Source: Calocera cornea HHB12733 (Eukaryota > Basidiomycota > Dacrymycetes > Dacrymycetales > Dacrymycetaceae). Taken from it: a DNA stretch of 19,441 nt. The notes under the pieces were generated by a model that was not told the DNA's origin, searched no databases, and saw nothing but the letters and a program-made list of their open reading frames with translations. The position numbers and the translations under genes were made by a program. Shown piece after piece: positions 18,791-19,441 of the stretch (its first letter is position 1; each line of letters starts with the position of its first letter). Where the stretch lies: the NCBI GenBank assembly GCA_001632435.1, contig KV424187.1, positions 1 to 19,441 on the forward strand. The letters run 5' to 3'.

Positions 18791-19441
18791 CTACTGAGCA
18801 CGTGAGGCTGGTGTTACTGGTGGATGTTCCTGTCGCCATCGCTTGAGATGAACAGTATCTTTGAGGCTTGCCGCTGGTTCCCAGCTGTCATCAGCAGTGG
18901 AGTAGCCAGCCCAGCGGATGAGGAAGTAACACTTGTTCCGGTTGAGCTTTTCATCAAGGATCCGCTCAACAAGGTATTCTTCTTGGTCATTGACAAGGAC
19001 AGGACCTGGGCGGGGTGGATCACGGTTGGGGAAGAGGTTAGGATCATTTTGGTTATAGGAGCGGAGTAGGCTGCCATGGAAGACAGGGTGGACATTGGAA
19101 TTCGGCATGGACAGCTTGTAGGTAGAGGTGCTGGGGTATGATTTGATTACCGTCCAGGGCCCGTCATATCGTGGTAGGAGTTTGGCCGATCGTTTCTTCC
19201 CTTGGATCTTGTATTGTCCTCGACGGTTCTTTGTGTTCAACATGACCTGGTCGCCTTCATGATAGACATGCTCAGGTCCTCGATGCTTGTTTGCATGATG
19301 GGCCTGACGGGTTTTGGCAGCTAGGAGATTGTCACGGGCTTCTTGGATGTCCATCTGCAGGCGGTGGATGAAGTCGGTGGCAGCAGGGACGTTCAGCCCC
19401 AGTGGGGCTGTAGGGTGTAGAGGTGGTATGAGGCGCGGGCA
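18791..19441 (-). CDS. Gypsy polyprotein C-terminus: integrase tail plus chromodomain (partial)
   Basis: The frame is open from the right window edge to TAG at 18791 (216 residues visible). The first part is the region after the integrase core (MDIQEARDNLLAAKTRQAHHANKHRG), then the typical 'GDQVMLNTKN..G..K..KRSAKLLPRYDGPWTVI' stretch found before the C-terminal tail in Ty3/gypsy integrases, followed by YKLSMPNSNVHPVFHGSLLRSY. It ends with a chromodomain: EEYLVERILDEKLNRNKCYFLIRWAGYSTADDSWEP, with the aromatic positions Y, W and W in place. In chromoviruses this domain directs integration by binding modified histone tails, often methylated H3. An ATG at 19354 exists but is internal to the polyprotein. 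No stop codons or frameshifts occur in the visible segment. Assignment to Ty3/gypsy is confident; the clade is not determined. Confidence 0.92.
   Translation of the reverse strand, partial: CPRLIPPLHPTAPLGLNVPAATDFIHRLQMDIQEARDNLLAAKTRQAHHANKHRGPEHVYHEGDQVMLNTKNRRGQYKIQGKKRSAKLLPRYDGPWTVIKSYPSTSTYKLSMPNSNVHPVFHGSLLRSYNQNDPNLFPNRDPPRPGPVLVNDQEEYLVERILDEKLNRNKCYFLIRWAGYSTADDSWEPAASLKDTVHLKRWRQEHPPVTPASRAQ

Larger units (their letters stand above)
18353..19441 (-). mobile_element. Ty3/gypsy chromovirus-like LTR retrotransposon, 3' end
   Basis: Order on the minus strand is integrase C-terminus with chromodomain, stop, polypurine tract, LTR: the expected 3' end of a chromodomain-bearing gypsy element. 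The remainder lies beyond the right edge of the window. No frame damage is seen in the visible part, so the copy could be young. Confidence 0.8.

Overview
This looks like genomic DNA of a mushroom-forming fungus (Agaricomycete, possibly a polypore; genus not determinable from sequence alone). Supporting signs are many 45-75 nt introns with GTRNGT donors and CTRAY-like branch sites, an F-box/LRR gene of the type expanded in basidiomycetes, a chromodomain Ty3/gypsy retrotransposon, and a KDZ-superfamily (Kyakuja-Dileera-Zisupton) DNA transposase.

Layout. (1) 1-5555, ordinary host-like genes on the + strand: the 3' part of an unrecognised 8-exon gene (1-2459), an F-box/LRR-like gene (2552-4203) and a small membrane-anchored protein (4914-5555). 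(2) 5556-6750: no gene found. (3) About 6750-18220: a block I interpret as one large KDZ-type mobile element. It holds a 12-exon minus-strand gene (8431-13763) that encodes a KDZ transposase followed by a Pro/acidic linker and a C-terminal Ulp1/C48 cysteine protease. A divergent uncharacterised gene (14121-15116, +) shares its 5' region, and a second uncharacterised gene (16528-18174, -) follows. The rest of the block is non-coding, including a 96-bp tandem duplication. (4) 18353-19441: the 3' end of a Ty3/gypsy element on the minus strand (integrase C-terminus with chromodomain, polypurine tract, LTR).

The most unusual property is a short GC-rich motif made of GGCY units (core like CTGGCCGGCTGG, often centred on the palindrome GCCGGC). 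It recurs about 55 times between ~6955 and ~18217, with a mean gap near 0.2 kb, and I could not find it in either flank. It crosses exons, introns and intergenic DNA. It sits in 9 of the 11 introns I could define, often just inside the 5' splice site, and where it falls in exons it forces RPAG/QPA/LPAG-like peptides in unrelated proteins. This suggests selection at the DNA (or pre-mRNA) level across the whole element, for example for binding by an element-encoded factor or as a chromatin/methylation mark. A second palindrome, GACCAGATCTGGTC, clusters in the divergent promoter (13893-14004) and, in weaker form, near the left edge of the block (6809-6937).

How the parts may work together: the transposase has its D/D/E residues; the fused protease has Cys, His and Gln, but Asn at the usual Asp position. 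The two cargo-like genes carry the same dispersed motif and so appear to belong to the element. Terminal inverted repeats and target-site duplications could not be identified by eye, so the element ends are approximate.
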